In this document: piece after piece, positions 49,101 to 55,199 of the stretch | How the letters are laid out: each line of letters begins with the position of its first letter | Position numbering within the stretch: position 1 is the stretch's first letter | Assembly (NCBI GenBank): GCA_032207245.1 | Contig: CM063507.1 | Location: forward strand, 90,865,437-90,929,436 | Reading direction: 5' to 3' | Origin: Pardosa pseudoannulata | Lineage: Eukaryota > Arthropoda > Arachnida > Araneae > Lycosidae | Length of the DNA: 64,000 nt | Notes under the pieces: model-generated | The model's database searches: none | What the model was told of the DNA's origin: nothing | The model's input: the letters and a program-made list of their open reading frames with translations, nothing else | Translations under genes and position numbers: made by a program

Positions 49101-50946
49101 AACTTTAAAAATTTAGATCAGACATACGAGATGGCTTGATTATTAAATCGCTTGCTTAACGTTTTGAACGACGAGATATATAAACAGTTAGCGCATACAA
49201 TCTATACAGCAAATTAACTATTAGAATTTTGTTAGACTACAGGAGAAAAGTTTCAAATGATCAATAATTTTCCATATCCTTAAAAGTTGGCAAGTTTTCT
49301 ATTGTGGAATAGTAAAGCATTTACAGGAGTATCAAACTTTGTAGTACATTAAATACTGATATGTTTTTAGAATGCGGTAGTAGGAAAAGGAAGTACCTTT
49401 ATACTTCTTTAAACTTTAACAGTTTTGGTTAAAAACCTGCTGAAAATGTATTGTTAAAAAAGGTTTTAGTAGCAAGTAAAATACCAAGCCTAGTAAATAG
49501 TCTAAATTATGTTAAAAAGACAGTCATTGCGTAAAAGTATAAAGGACACTCAAAATAAGTAAGTTTTACGCCTGATGCGTAAATGTTTGAAAGTATGTTA
49601 TTGTGAAATAATAATTTAAATTAATAGATAAAACACTATTTCATTTCGAATTCTTAATTGTACAAAAACGATTAATAAGCACTGCATGTTGTTAAAGGTT
49701 CACCGACTTTTAAAACGTTAATGGCCCAACGAATTTTTTATATTTCCCACACAATATTAAAATGTTTAAATGTTAATAAAAATAAATAACTAGATAAAAT
49801 TCACCGATAGTTGTTTTGGCTTCTAGTATATTTTTCAGTAACAGAATCCATAGTAAGATAATAGTAATCATAGTAATATAACATGAGTATATTACATACA
49901 GACTTTAAATATGGGCCTAAAGTTTTCTTTAATTTTTCGAACATCTTTTAAATCTATAACTTTAGGACATTAGGTAACACTGTTTATTTACCGATTTTTA
50001 AAGATTTTCCATAATTGTAAAAATTTCGAATTCCTGTAATTCCAACTACTTAACGCTACTAAATACCTACTAAATAGATGGCAAACAGGTCACAAATGTG
50101 TTAAAATAGGTAATTATCAAAAAGAAAACTACACACTAACTTTAAAAATTTAGAACAGACATACGAGATAGCTTAATTATTAAATTGGTAGTTTAATATT
50201 TTGAGGGACAAAGTATATTTACAGTTATAGCAATACCACCTTTAGAGCAAATTAACTATTAGAAGTTTGTTAGAATACAGGTGGAAGCTTCCATATGATC
50301 ATATGTTGCGGTAGGGATCAGTAATAGCTTATTTCTATAGCCTTAAAAGTTGGCAAGTTTGATATTATGGAATAGTGAAGCATTTAGAGGAGTAACAAAC
50401 TCTGTAGTAAATTAAATACTGATATGTTGTTCGAATGCGGTAGTAGGAAGCAGGAATACCTTTATAGACCTTTAAACTTACACAATTTTGGTTAAAAACC
50501 TCCTGGAACTGTATTGTTAAAAAATGTATTATTAACAAGGAAAATACCAAGCACAGTAAACGGTAGAAATTGCGTTAAAAACGACAGTCATTGCGTAAAA
50601 GTACGAAGGACATTTGAAATGAGTTTTACGCCTGAACCGTAAAAGTTTGAAAGCATATAATTGTAAAATAATAATTTAAATTAATAGACAGAACACTATT
50701 TATTTCATTCGGAATTCGTAAGTGTACGAAGATGATTAAAAAGCACTGTATGTTCTTAGAGGTTCACTGACTTTCAGAACGTTAATTGCAGAACGAACAT
50801 TTGATATTCTACATAAACTATTAAAATGTTTAAATATTAATAAAAATAAATAGATAAAATTTACTTACAGTTGTTTTGGCGTCCTCCTCGTACTTCGTCA
50901 ATCTTTTTATCGTGTCCGTTTTATATTTTTCTGTGACAGAATTCAT
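21563..50946 (-). CDS. Split gene with eight predicted exons and a coding minisatellite
   Basis: Assembled from splice sites, with no transcript evidence. Exons: 50946-50869 (start Met), 37803-37634, 32822-32756, 31562-31534, 30039-29991, 28450-28322, 24342-22773, 21679-21563. Every intron has GT/AG ends with good pyrimidine tracts, and exon phases join correctly through the first seven exons: 0, 0, 2, 0, 2, 0, 0. About 174 residues precede the repeat exon; the total would be about 735. Order: a basic N-terminus, a helical segment, basic patches (RPRQKRRRT, RTRRTR), Ala/Thr/Pro-rich linkers, a 13-Ala run, the PTAGPSRL repeat, an acidic patch (DSDDEP) and a short tail. There is no signal peptide, membrane segment or domain I recognise. 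The basic patches suggest a nuclear, largely disordered protein, which is inference. Exon 7 is 1570 nt, one base off a multiple of three, so the assembled frame is broken inside the repeat. The 13-kb first intron could hide further exons. Confidence 0.65.
21680..22772. other. Last intron of the split gene
   Basis: AT-rich; holds the AT dinucleotide run described separately and nothing else that I recognise. Confidence 0.5.
22221..22288. repeat. (AT)n microsatellite
   Basis: About 34 uninterrupted AT dinucleotides. A 66-codon frame on the plus strand crosses it as an Ile/Tyr run and is not a gene. Confidence 0.97.
22773..24342 (-). CDS. Exon 7 of the split gene: poly-Ala run and 24-bp coding repeat
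   Basis: Acceptor atgtttctacag, donor gtgagtaac (plus-strand ctcac at 22768-22772). Entered at phase 0 it reads VGQPPMTRSRARL, then 13 Ala, then PPPGTSPSTAGPS and PTAGPSRL repeats. Only one frame is open at the far end: PPLVDSDDEPAAGPREFDYR, then AAFPHGDRGYD. Entry and exit both read PTAGPS, but they are not the same continuous frame. The units at about 23855-23870 (one base short) and 22983-23060 (seven bases short in sum) shift it. All three frames stay open from 22856 to 24305, so the shifts create no stop inside. Either these indels are consensus errors in a hard repeat, or this allele makes a changed or truncated product. Confidence 0.68.
22862..24239. repeat. 24-bp minisatellite within exon 7, about 57 units
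   Basis: The unit gggacggccctgccgtcgggagtc repeats with block-wise variants: a gtcgtgacgggcc type at about 24000-24215, a ggaagtcggg type at about 23540-23700 and 23880-24000, a gtagtgacgg type at about 23715-23800, and ggagtcggg elsewhere. Nearly all units are exactly 24 bp, keeping the frame; a few are short (about 22983-23060 and 23860). In the minus frames the unit reads PTAGPSRL, RRQGRPDS or DGRAVPTP. Blocks of like variants suggest repeated local expansion. Confidence 0.96.
24262..24304. repeat. GCT/GCG trinucleotide run
   Basis: gctgctgctgctgctgctgctgc followed by ggcggcggctgctgc on the plus strand. In exon 7 it encodes the 13-residue Ala run; the other two minus frames would read Gln or Ser runs. 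Such runs are length-unstable in many genomes. Confidence 0.85.
24509..25180 (-). mobile_element. piggyBac deletion derivative, family P1, copy 1 (one end lost)
   Basis: The left end ACCCTTTGAAAGTTT follows TCAA (24505-24508). On the minus strand it carries the start of a piggyBac-like reading frame, much decayed, including a PPRF-type block ahead of the FTG motif seen better in the 35-kb copy. The other end is missing: it stops at aaatacgg, before the AGGGAAGGGG terminus. It lies in the intron between exons 6 and 7 of the split gene. Confidence 0.75.
25181..26125. other. Intronic AT-rich DNA
   Basis: No gene seen. A G-rich run (ggggtgggtgggtggggggag, about 25684-25705) could fold as a G-quadruplex, but nothing links it to a function. 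Confidence 0.45.
26130..26690 (+). pseudogene. Tc1-type transposase remnant
   Basis: The 3' two thirds of a Tc1/mariner-family transposase. VMFTDESRFALEPYDKRIRV at 26144 onward holds the first catalytic Asp (codon 26156-26158); NMVWAGIS follows at about 26270. After a frameshift, RYRDEVLGNIVRFYVAAVG runs at about 26334-26390; FVLMDDK at about 26397 holds the second Asp, and the Glu of the SIENLWDAL block is still visible at 26503-26505. Bases are missing just before that block, shifting the frame, and the tail has several stops. No N-terminal DNA-binding region or terminal repeats were found. Clearly a fossil. Confidence 0.88.
26799..26970 (-). mobile_element. tRNA-derived SINE, copy 2, with 14-bp target duplication
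   Basis: A full-length minus-strand copy of 172 bp, with the B box complement ggattcgaaccc near 26907 and head near 26940-26968. It is flanked by exact direct repeats tttcatttctgtat at 26785-26798 and 26971-26984. The duplication length is typical of LINE-driven target-primed insertion. It lies about 110 bases beyond the Tc1 remnant. Confidence 0.93.
26985..28321. other. Intronic AT-rich DNA
   Basis: Between the SINE and exon 6. No feature recognised. Confidence 0.45.
28322..28450 (-). CDS. Exon 6 of the split gene
   Basis: Acceptor ttgttttttcag, donor gtaagtaatt. It is exactly 43 codons, opening EDDDPPQKRG, then Ala/Thr-rich sequence, ending LRTRRTRASH. It is GC-rich in an AT-rich intron. 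Charge switches from acidic to basic along the exon, as in disordered nuclear linkers. Confidence 0.68.
28451..29990. other. Intronic DNA with an unidentified GC-richer segment
   Basis: About 28575-28960 is less AT-rich (ccctctccaaactatcgacc and following) and looks like old transposon or retrocopy material, but I could not match it to a family in any frame. The rest shows nothing. Confidence 0.4.
29991..30039 (-). CDS. Exon 5 of the split gene
   Basis: Acceptor atttattttcag, donor gtagagtat. It is 49 nt. After the first base the frame reads RPRQKRRRTPSSTSTE, a basic cluster like a nuclear localisation signal followed by a Ser/Thr-rich stretch. Ends at phase 0. Confidence 0.62.
30246..30740. 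mobile_element. TTAA-flanked non-autonomous element, family P4
   Basis: Terminal inverted repeats ACATTGTGTGCGGG (left) and ACATTGTATGCGGG (read inward from the right), with TTAA at 30741-30744 and TCAA at 30242-30245. Near the right end two direct copies of actagtacgtgNcccg lie at about 30672 and 30715. The 495-bp length without a coding frame fits a MITE of piggyBac type. A second end of this family is at 54847. Confidence 0.75.
31534..31562 (-). CDS. Exon 4 of the split gene (29-nt microexon)
   Basis: Acceptor tctcttttacag, donor gtaagtt. It encodes ASVHARITP plus two bases of a Val codon completed by exon 5. On its own this would be unconvincing; phase agreement on both sides supports it. 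Confidence 0.55.
31563..32755. other. Intronic DNA between exons 3 and 4
   Basis: AT-rich except about 32040-32390, which is richer in GC and holds short open frames on both strands with no motif I know. Probably an old mobile-element fragment. Confidence 0.4.
32756..32822 (-). CDS. Exon 3 of the split gene
   Basis: Acceptor cttttttgtag, donor gtatgtt. It is 67 nt; its first base completes the Lys codon begun in exon 2. It encodes QENAGVLSAKNLALGFKQRF and then PL, and ends at phase 0. Confidence 0.65.
33015..33766 (-). mobile_element. piggyBac deletion derivative, family P1, copy 2
   Basis: The left end starts after TTAA (33011-33014) with CCCTTTAACAGTTT; the right end is GGCAAAACAGGGAAGGG. 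Aligned with the 44-kb and 35-kb copies, it keeps the piggyBac 5' terminus and the N-terminal part of the transposase frame on the minus strand (a start region MDNS followed by an acidic stretch), then jumps to the 3' terminus. Typical of a deletion derivative mobilised by an autonomous relative. The right-hand target reads TTTA and runs directly into ccccttcc, see findings. Confidence 0.85.
33790..35448. other. Intronic AT-rich DNA between two inverted piggyBac copies
   Basis: No gene or domain recognised on either strand. Confidence 0.45.
35453..36022 (+). mobile_element. piggyBac derivative, family P1, copy 3 (3' end missing)
   Basis: TTAA at 35449-35452 is followed by CCCCTTCCCTGTTTTTCC, the family's 5' end. 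About 300 bases on, an N-terminal transposase frame is readable: ERMEVICDSNCGSESETEL, then after a break DPPPRFAFTGIPNINLYIDE near 35930-35990. The PRFxFTGxPxIN block is characteristic of piggyBac transposases just ahead of the catalytic domain. Similarity ends near 36022. Orientation is opposite to copies 1, 2 and 4. Confidence 0.85.
36337..36512 (-). mobile_element. tRNA-derived SINE, copy 3
   Basis: Same family, minus strand, with a diverged B-box complement (cgattcgaatcc, near 36449). It is flanked by attaccggtaag (36325-36336) and attaccaataag (36513-36524), a 12-bp duplication with two differences, consistent with an older insertion. Confidence 0.85.
36525..37633. other. Intronic DNA upstream of exon 3 region and next to exon 2
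   Basis: AT-rich; contains only the small TTAA element at 37011-37099. Frames at 36757-36987 (-) and 37157-37360 (+) lack motifs. Confidence 0.4.
37011..37099. mobile_element. Miniature TTAA-bounded element, 89 bp
   Basis: Starts and ends with TTAA; ends read TTAACAATAAATCTACC and, inward from the right, TTAACACTAAAACTACC, matching at 15 of 17 positions. It holds the near-palindrome GGGGTCAAATGACCCC. It looks like the extreme deletion form of a piggyBac-type element related to those at 43.2 and 45.5 kb. Confidence 0.7.
37634..37803 (-). CDS. Exon 2 of the split gene
   Basis: Acceptor tgtctgtttcag, donor gtaagtgg. It is 170 nt: 56 codons plus two bases. It opens DVIAGPISSSDLLHLHVERR and ends DLHLLYLLQRS. 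It is GC-rich compared with the intron around it. The Leu-rich spacing suggests helices and makes this the only clearly globular-looking part of the protein. This exon is the best query for a homology search. Confidence 0.72.
37804..39700. other. First-intron DNA, mostly unidentified
   Basis: AT-rich to about 38560. About 38600-38960 and 39180-39480 are GC-richer and unassigned apart from the tRNA-Trp-like piece. The segment at 39290-39310 (ggattaaaagtttattcc) could be an LTR or 3'-end fragment; not supported further. Confidence 0.4.
38842..38900 (-). pseudogene. tRNA-Trp-like relic (T arm and 3' half)
   Basis: On the minus strand, ttgcgtgttcaaatcacgtc followed by cgggtca reproduces the T arm and acceptor strand of eukaryotic tRNA-Trp(CCA), with tga at the plus-strand start. 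The anticodon region is replaced by aag-rich sequence and the 5' half is not recognisable. It is a pseudogene or the remains of a tRNA-derived SINE head; not a functional tRNA. Confidence 0.6.
39740..40236 (+). mobile_element. piggyBac deletion derivative, family P2, copy 1
   Basis: The plus strand reads GLTHEKIVKLMQELYDADSA near 39776, a Ser-rich linker with KTEASRRSKTN, then NGAVWKVENNSNTPGRRPLQ and NIFRE near 40074-40140. The W-x-(10 or so)-GR-P-QNI block is typical of piggyBac N-terminal regions. It then joins directly to the 3' end: ggggtcaaaa, a ctaggtatacaaa-type segment and the terminus CGTAATTCTAGTG. It shares that 3' end with the element at 45.5 kb. The left terminus is not clear. 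One frameshift lies at about 40060. Confidence 0.78.
40420..41150 (+). pseudogene. Gypsy reverse transcriptase fragment, copy 1
   Basis: The linker before RT (VEPPVFGFAERLHKIK) and RT motifs VPMNMVPKPNEANFLMTGDY at about 40580-40650, then FEFPFLPFSLCNAPQSFQKF and AYLDDFLIAKS at about 40775-40910. The YLDD box is the RT catalytic motif. Frames are interrupted by stops and shifts, for instance at about 40755. This is an LTR retrotransposon relic inside the first intron of the split gene. Confidence 0.88.
41150..41830 (+). pseudogene. Gypsy reverse transcriptase fragment, copy 2, plus RNase H start
   Basis: From 41150 the sequence tttgatttgggtcgtgctta repeats the stretch beginning at 40697 and stays alignable for about 430 bp, but with the YLDD box changed to a LDI-type reading and many stops. 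It then continues past the point where copy 1 ends: the connection region and a D-A-S-D-type RNase H start (EASDISNGGTLKQSNGG, about 41740-41790). Confidence 0.75.
41940..42300 (-). pseudogene. Gypsy integrase fragment, opposite strand
   Basis: On the minus strand: VIHTIVFHP near 42180, then LVEY and RSLKTALKSCLTERWIDVL, then LFGLHTVFKEEYQSIVQLVY at about 42055-42000. The HP-x(4)-G-x-VEx-x-HRSLK-type block marks the end of the integrase core, and the third catalytic Glu position (VE) is retained. It is inverted relative to the RT pieces, so the locus is rearranged or holds two elements. Confidence 0.8.
42301..43185. other. Intronic AT-rich DNA ending in a poly-T tract
   Basis: No gene seen. 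A run of about 29 T lies at 43151-43178, immediately before the small TTAA element. Confidence 0.5.
43190..43448. mobile_element. TTAA-type MITE, family P3
   Basis: The ends CACTAAACATA and TATGTTTAGTG are exact 11-bp inverted repeats; further in, gtaaccggtcaaatgacc and its counterpart ggtcgtttgaccggttac are also inverted. The flanks TCAA (left) and TAAT (right) are close to a TTAA target. 259 bp, no coding frame. Confidence 0.75.
43948..44880 (-). mobile_element. tRNA-derived SINE, copy 4, split by a piggyBac derivative
   Basis: The body is at 43948-44016 and the tRNA-like head at 44791-44880, same family, minus strand. The outer borders carry an exact 14-bp target duplication, gcagtaataaagga, at 43934-43947 and 44881-44894. 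The interior is the piggyBac derivative listed next. Confidence 0.92.
44017..44790 (-). mobile_element. piggyBac deletion derivative, family P1, copy 4, nested in a SINE
   Basis: Inserted at the TTAA (44013-44016) of the SINE phrase tgcttaaagccgattcc. It runs from CCATTTAACAGTTTC to CAAAACAGGGAAGGGG. The internal layout is as in the 33-kb copy: an N-terminal transposase relic on the minus strand. The right-hand TTAA and about 16 further SINE bases are missing, so the right junction was deleted after or during insertion. Confidence 0.9.
45525..46441 (-). mobile_element. piggyBac deletion derivative, family P2, copy 2
   Basis: Bounded by TTAG (45521-45524) and TTAA (46442-46445), with inverted ends CACTAGAATTAC / GTAATTCTAGTG. 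On the minus strand a central piece of transposase is well readable between about 46120 and 45730, with small breaks: MSRDRFPEIMKF-like, EVWNSLIENCKLCFKPNENI, then EEQLFPTKTRCRFLQYMPIK and LLNGFPYLGKDEMRPSD. The first catalytic Asp, normally in I-D-E-Q-L, reads Glu (codon 45901-45899). N- and C-terminal parts are missing. The paralogous site in copy B (48075-48078, TTAA) is empty. Confidence 0.88.
47217..47393 (-). mobile_element. tRNA-derived SINE, copy 5, with 13-bp target duplication
   Basis: A 177-bp minus-strand copy. The head at its right contains an A-box-like tggccgattgg and a B box with one change (ggttggaatcc). The tail at its left is four TTTGG units, that is (CCAAA)n in element sense. 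Exact duplications catatagatttgg lie at 47204-47216 and 47394-47406. The paralogous positions in copies B (about 48825) and C (about 49900) have no insertion. Confidence 0.95.
47750..49851. repeat. Segmental duplication, copy B
   Basis: Aligns by eye with copy A over 47750-49150 and, over 48790-49851, with copy C (49870-50946): aaaatataacatgagtac, aaaagttggcaagttt, gaatgcggtagtaggaa, acagtcattgcgtaaaagta and the exon-1-like end recur in order. This makes 45-51 kb a run of three partial, diverged tandem copies. Confidence 0.85.
49810..49851 (-). pseudogene. Degraded duplicate of exon 1 of the split gene
   Basis: Minus strand: ATG at 49851-49849, then gattctgttactgaaaaata, matching exon 1's start (MDSVTEKY against MNSVTEKY), and ccaaaacaact matching its end. 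About 33 bases of the middle are missing, and the splice donor gtaagt of exon 1 is atcggt here, so it cannot be spliced. It comes from the segmental duplication. Confidence 0.85.
49870..50946. repeat. Segmental duplication, copy C, carrying the intact exon 1
   Basis: Parallel to 48790-49851. It ends in the intact exon 1 and its start codon. The duplicated block is thus mainly first-intron sequence plus exon 1. Confidence 0.82.
50869..50946 (-). CDS. Exon 1 of the split gene (start codon)
   Basis: ATG at 50946-50944 in an A-rich context (ataaaaaaATG), then 26 codons beginning MNSVTEKYKTDTIKRL, ending ACT before gtaagt (plus-strand cttac at 50864-50868). Phase 0. Lys-rich and probably helical. 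A damaged duplicate lies 1.1 kb downstream on the same strand. Confidence 0.65.
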
Positions 50947-53150
50947 TTTTTTATAGCAATTGGTACTTAAGAGTAATCAATCTAATGAGATTTTACGTAC
51001 TACAATAAAATTTATAACTTCTCACATATACCAGGGTTGCCAGAAAAAAATTTGGCATTATTTTTGGCAATATTTTGCATCGGTACAACTGGTGTATTTA
51101 CTATATCTTTGTTTACCGAAACATATTAAGTAATAAACAACAGTTTAGTAAATATATTCCAAAATTTATAGAAATTAAGGGCAATAATTTTTTTTTAAGT
51201 TTTAGAGTTTTAACATGTAACATTTTACTAAAACCCTTTCCTAAATTTAAATTAAAAAAGAAATAAAACATCCCAAAAGAGCGATTTTTTCTCGCCATTG
51301 TAACCCCTCGAAATAATGCACGGGGTCTTTAGATGGTAAAACAAAACCTCGTCGAATCAAAAGATTTTTTAAAGAATTTTAATGGTCAGAATTTAGAACA
51401 ATGTTTGCGCATGTGTTGAATCAACAGTAGCCAAGGTTCTATCGTGAACATCTGATCGAAACGATTAAAATGTCTTTTCGAAATAGCTAAATTAAAGAAC
51501 AAGTCTAATTTTTTAATGTTAGTTAAATTTTGTAGCAAATGTTAACGGCACTTACTATACATACATATGTAATACACAGATTCTATATAGTAAATTCGAT
51601 AGAAATTTATAAAGTTTGATTTTCAACACGATCGGTATTCTGTAATACAACAGCTTCAGAAAATGTCTATTGAAATCAGGTACAAAAAAAAAGGAAAAAG
51701 ACATAAACCGTAGCTAATTATACTTTATGGGAATAATTACAGGTATTATATTTTTAACTATTTTACTGAAACCTGTGTCTGATATTGTCTGAATTCCGTA
51801 TGTATTTTAGTGTTATTTCGAATTCACGTTAGAAACAATTTTATTGTTGTTGTATACAGTAAAATGTCCTTGTAAAACTTACAATAATTGTATAATGCAT
51901 TTTTATAAGAAGTGCATCTACTGGAACTCTGAACAATTTCCTGTTGAAATGTGGATATTATATTACTTATTAAAAATATCTACACGTGATTTGAGAATTT
52001 AATATTTATAAATGTTTGAAAAAATAAGAAAGCTGATTAATATGTAAAATATATCTCAGCGGGTTTCTCTGAAAATGGTGTAAGTAAATTTTATTTTATA
52101 TGGAGATATTTAAAGATTTGCACTTGAATAATTTCAAAAATAATGATATATGCTATTATACTATTTTGATAATTTCATATAAGACTAGTAATTTTACATA
52201 AAATTTATTTTTATATAAAGTTCCTAGTAAATGGTATTCACTTTTTTTTCATTTAAGTATTTTTTTAAACAACGGACTTTGAACATTTTCAAAGAAAACG
52301 GCTCATATTTTAAATTATTCTTTAAAACAAAAAAAGCCTAATTTAGCTTAAATTGATAACAGTAGAAGGATACGGATAGTTGTTAATAGTGGAAAGGGAA
52401 GCGGTAATTTCCCTTTTAACTAGTAGCTTTAATATTTTGCTAGATCATGAAGTTTTTTCTAAAATGTATGGACCCTGTGTTACTAACTTTCTTTACCCCA
52501 TCGGGTCGCTTTTTAAAGTACATTCAGCGTCTCAAATACCATTTACCTAAGGTTCGGTTTAACAAAAATCGAGTAAAAACAGGTATAGAAGAAGCGTCAG
52601 GTGAATTTAAAGGTATTTTGTTAAATGGAGTATATTTTTTTATCCCTCTTTCTGATTGTTAGGAAAGAAGCATAAGACTTAGTCGTGCCAAGAAATGTTT
52701 TATCCATGAAAATGCTAATTTTATTATTCACTTTCTTGTGAAAGGGCTGGAAGATTACAGAATTCATAGAGCACTATTCGCTGGTGGAGGTTTTATGTTC
52801 CTATCGCAAAGTCAACAGCGATTTTTGGATTCGATTCGAAGCAATAGATCCTGTTCTCACAAGTCCAAAGGAATAAATACAATAGACCGTATTGCTATAA
52901 ACCAACCAATTAACTTTTCATAGACTTAGATTTTATAGATTTTCATAGACACAAAATAGCGTCGTGGCTCTAAAAAGCAGCAGCTCTATCTGCAGAGTAG
53001 TTATATGTTGGACTCTATAAGATACAAACTTTAGTTGACTAATGACATAAAAAATTTATACAATTTTAAAGAAAAATTATTATTATAATTATTAGTTTGA
53101 ATAAGTTTAATAAAAGTGCAAATTTGGCATTAAAATGAATTAAACTTTAG
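50947..53150. other. AT-rich DNA upstream of the split gene
   Basis: Should contain the 5'UTR and promoter of the minus-strand gene if exon 1 is truly first. I see no convincing TATA/Inr arrangement. Frames at 52447-52662 and 52738-52923 (+) have no recognised motif; 52440-52930 may be an old mobile fragment. Confidence 0.4.
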
Positions 53151-53199
53151 TTAGTTTTCAAAACTGAGAATGAGGCATCAACATCAGTGAAATTATGTA

Positions 53200-53900
53200 G
53201 GAGTATGTGTAATAAAGGAATGGAAGACTTTTGAAGGTCGCGGCCTTTTGAAACATTCTCTGGGTCTGGCAGATTTTCTTCGTCTTATTTACTTCTTTTC
53301 TTTTTTTTTTTGTGTGTGTGTGTGGTTCTCTTAAGTCGAGGCCAGACCTCAAGGGCTGACCATCACAGCAAACTGTAGGGGACTTCCAAATAGATTACCA
53401 CAGTCCTTCTCGGCACTCCAAGTTTCTTTTTCTTTTCTTTTTATTAGGACTTATTAGGTTAGGGCTTTTTCTGGGTCCTGGAACAATGCGAAGCTTCAGC
53501 AAATCTTTTTTCTAGCAAGCGGGGTCCCGACGGTTCCACAGGGTGGGCCAAAGTTCCGTCACTATGACTCTTGTGTGATAGTCCCGAGGTCCAGGTTTGG
53601 GATTGTCGCGTCTCAAAATTTCCTGTTCTTTTTCTGCTCCCTTCGGTTTCCCGTCTTATCTGGTGCAACGAGCTAAATTCCCACCTGCTTATTTCTTAGA
53701 TTTCAGCCCGTGTGGTTCGTTCCACTCTCACTAATTCCGGCGTCAGGTGGTCCGCTTAGCACCCAGAAAGTATTTTCGAATTCTCTTCACAGGTAGCGCC
53801 CGTCTTCTGCGTTCGCTCGTGGATTTGTTACCAAATACACGGATCCCATTCCTTCTAATTAAACTTTTAATCATAATTTTATCTTGGGTTACTTGATCTC
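53200..53900. other. GC-richer segment, possible solo LTR or transposon piece
   Basis: Higher GC than its surroundings, with pyrimidine-rich runs and, on the minus strand, aataaaaag in the style of an LTR polyadenylation region. No paired copy elsewhere in the window and no TG...CA borders that I can defend. A (GT)n run lies near 53313. Confidence 0.3.
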
Positions 53901-54332
53901 GTGTTTTTGTATGCTCCGTAGTTTTTTTCTTCAGTATGTAAATAATTTTAAAGTTTACGAAATCAAGAAGTATAAAAGTTGGCACTTTGCGTTCACATTT
54001 TTCCTGTTGTTTTTGCTTTTGTTATTGCCTGTTGCTCGTCGTGTTTTTGCTAGGAGTTTTTACAATATTTTTTTCCTATCAGGTAAATTACACAATGCCA
54101 CACTTGCAAGAATGTTGAATTTGAAAATTAGTTTTGTTTAATCTGCCAACTGCTTTGGATGTTTTGTTTAACCGTTATTTTACGTTGTTTTGAGAAAGAA
54201 AAAAAAATAAACTTTGACGTTTTTTTAATATTTTTTGCAACTTCTTTTAAGAAACTCAGTCTTTAGTTAGGCCATGCTATTGTGGATCGTTCCTTTCAAA
54301 CAGGATTGCGGCTGTGGCGCTACGTGCGTGAG

Positions 54333-54365
54333 CTCTTGCACTAATCGAATTGATTAGTGCAAGAG
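54333..54365. repeat. Perfect inverted repeat, 14-bp arms, 5-base loop
   Basis: ctcttgcactaatc, then gaatt, then gattagtgcaagag. It sits in a GC-richer patch (54290-54450) within AT-rich DNA. Could be a transposon centre or hairpin; no coding context. Confidence 0.9.
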
Positions 54366-54846
54366 TGAGTGGCCCAATACTCGCGATCTTCCAACCGCAG
54401 CCGGGATAATTGTAGATAGCCTCACGGCCATATGGTCCCGGGTTTGGCGCTTGATTGTCTTAATTACTTATTTCATACGAGTTCTAAAAAAAAATTTAAA
54501 CCGTAATTCCATATGACTAATGAATTAATAATGTTTTAATTGGATATAATTTGGTATCACGATGTACTTAAAGAGTGACATAGTGCTAGGGAGACATTCG
54601 AATTGACTAAAGTGTTTTGTTTTACACATTTGAACTTTTGAATATGTGTGTTTGCGCAGTTTCTTATAGAAAAATATGGGTCATAGAGCAATCTTGAAGA
54701 GAGGTAGCGTACATCCTATGGTTATTCTTTTTTCGTACAAAAGTAGAGCATATCTGTGAGCGCTTAAAAAATTGCGTAAAGAATGATTTTTTTTTTTTTT
54801 AAAGTCAGACGGCTATTGATATACATGCAGGTATTTAACTTCCCTC

Positions 54847-55190
54847 TTAACACATTGTGTGCGGCTACATTTCTGGATAATATCTTGTCATAACAAATTT
54901 GCCAAGACAAACCTGAAGTAACACTCTTTCAAGTTAGACGGAACATAAGCGACCGCTCCTTTGCAACTCAATTTTTCTGCAAAACTGTGGCAAACTTGTC
55001 ATGTCAATCTTGAAGCAAGCGAAGACTCCCGTCATTGCTTGAGAGTTAGGATAAGGAAGGCATGCGCATACGTTTCCCGGCCAAATAGGAGAAAGTATAC
55101 AAACACTCTATTCCGAAATCTGCAAATGATCTCTGAAAAGGTTTTTATTATTTTAATTATTCAAATGTGGTTATTTTTTTAAGTAACATT
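54847..55190. mobile_element. Single end of a TTAA-type element, family P4
   Basis: TTAA at 54847-54850 followed by CACATTGTGTGCGGCTACAT, nearly identical to the left end of the 30.2-kb element. The opposite end was not found, so the right border given here is arbitrary. Confidence 0.5.
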
Positions 55191-55199
55191 TCTCTATAA

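Noticed and set aside
53200..53900. A complete LTR
   Set aside because: No second copy, no TG...CA borders and no target duplication that I could identify; kept only as an unidentified segment.
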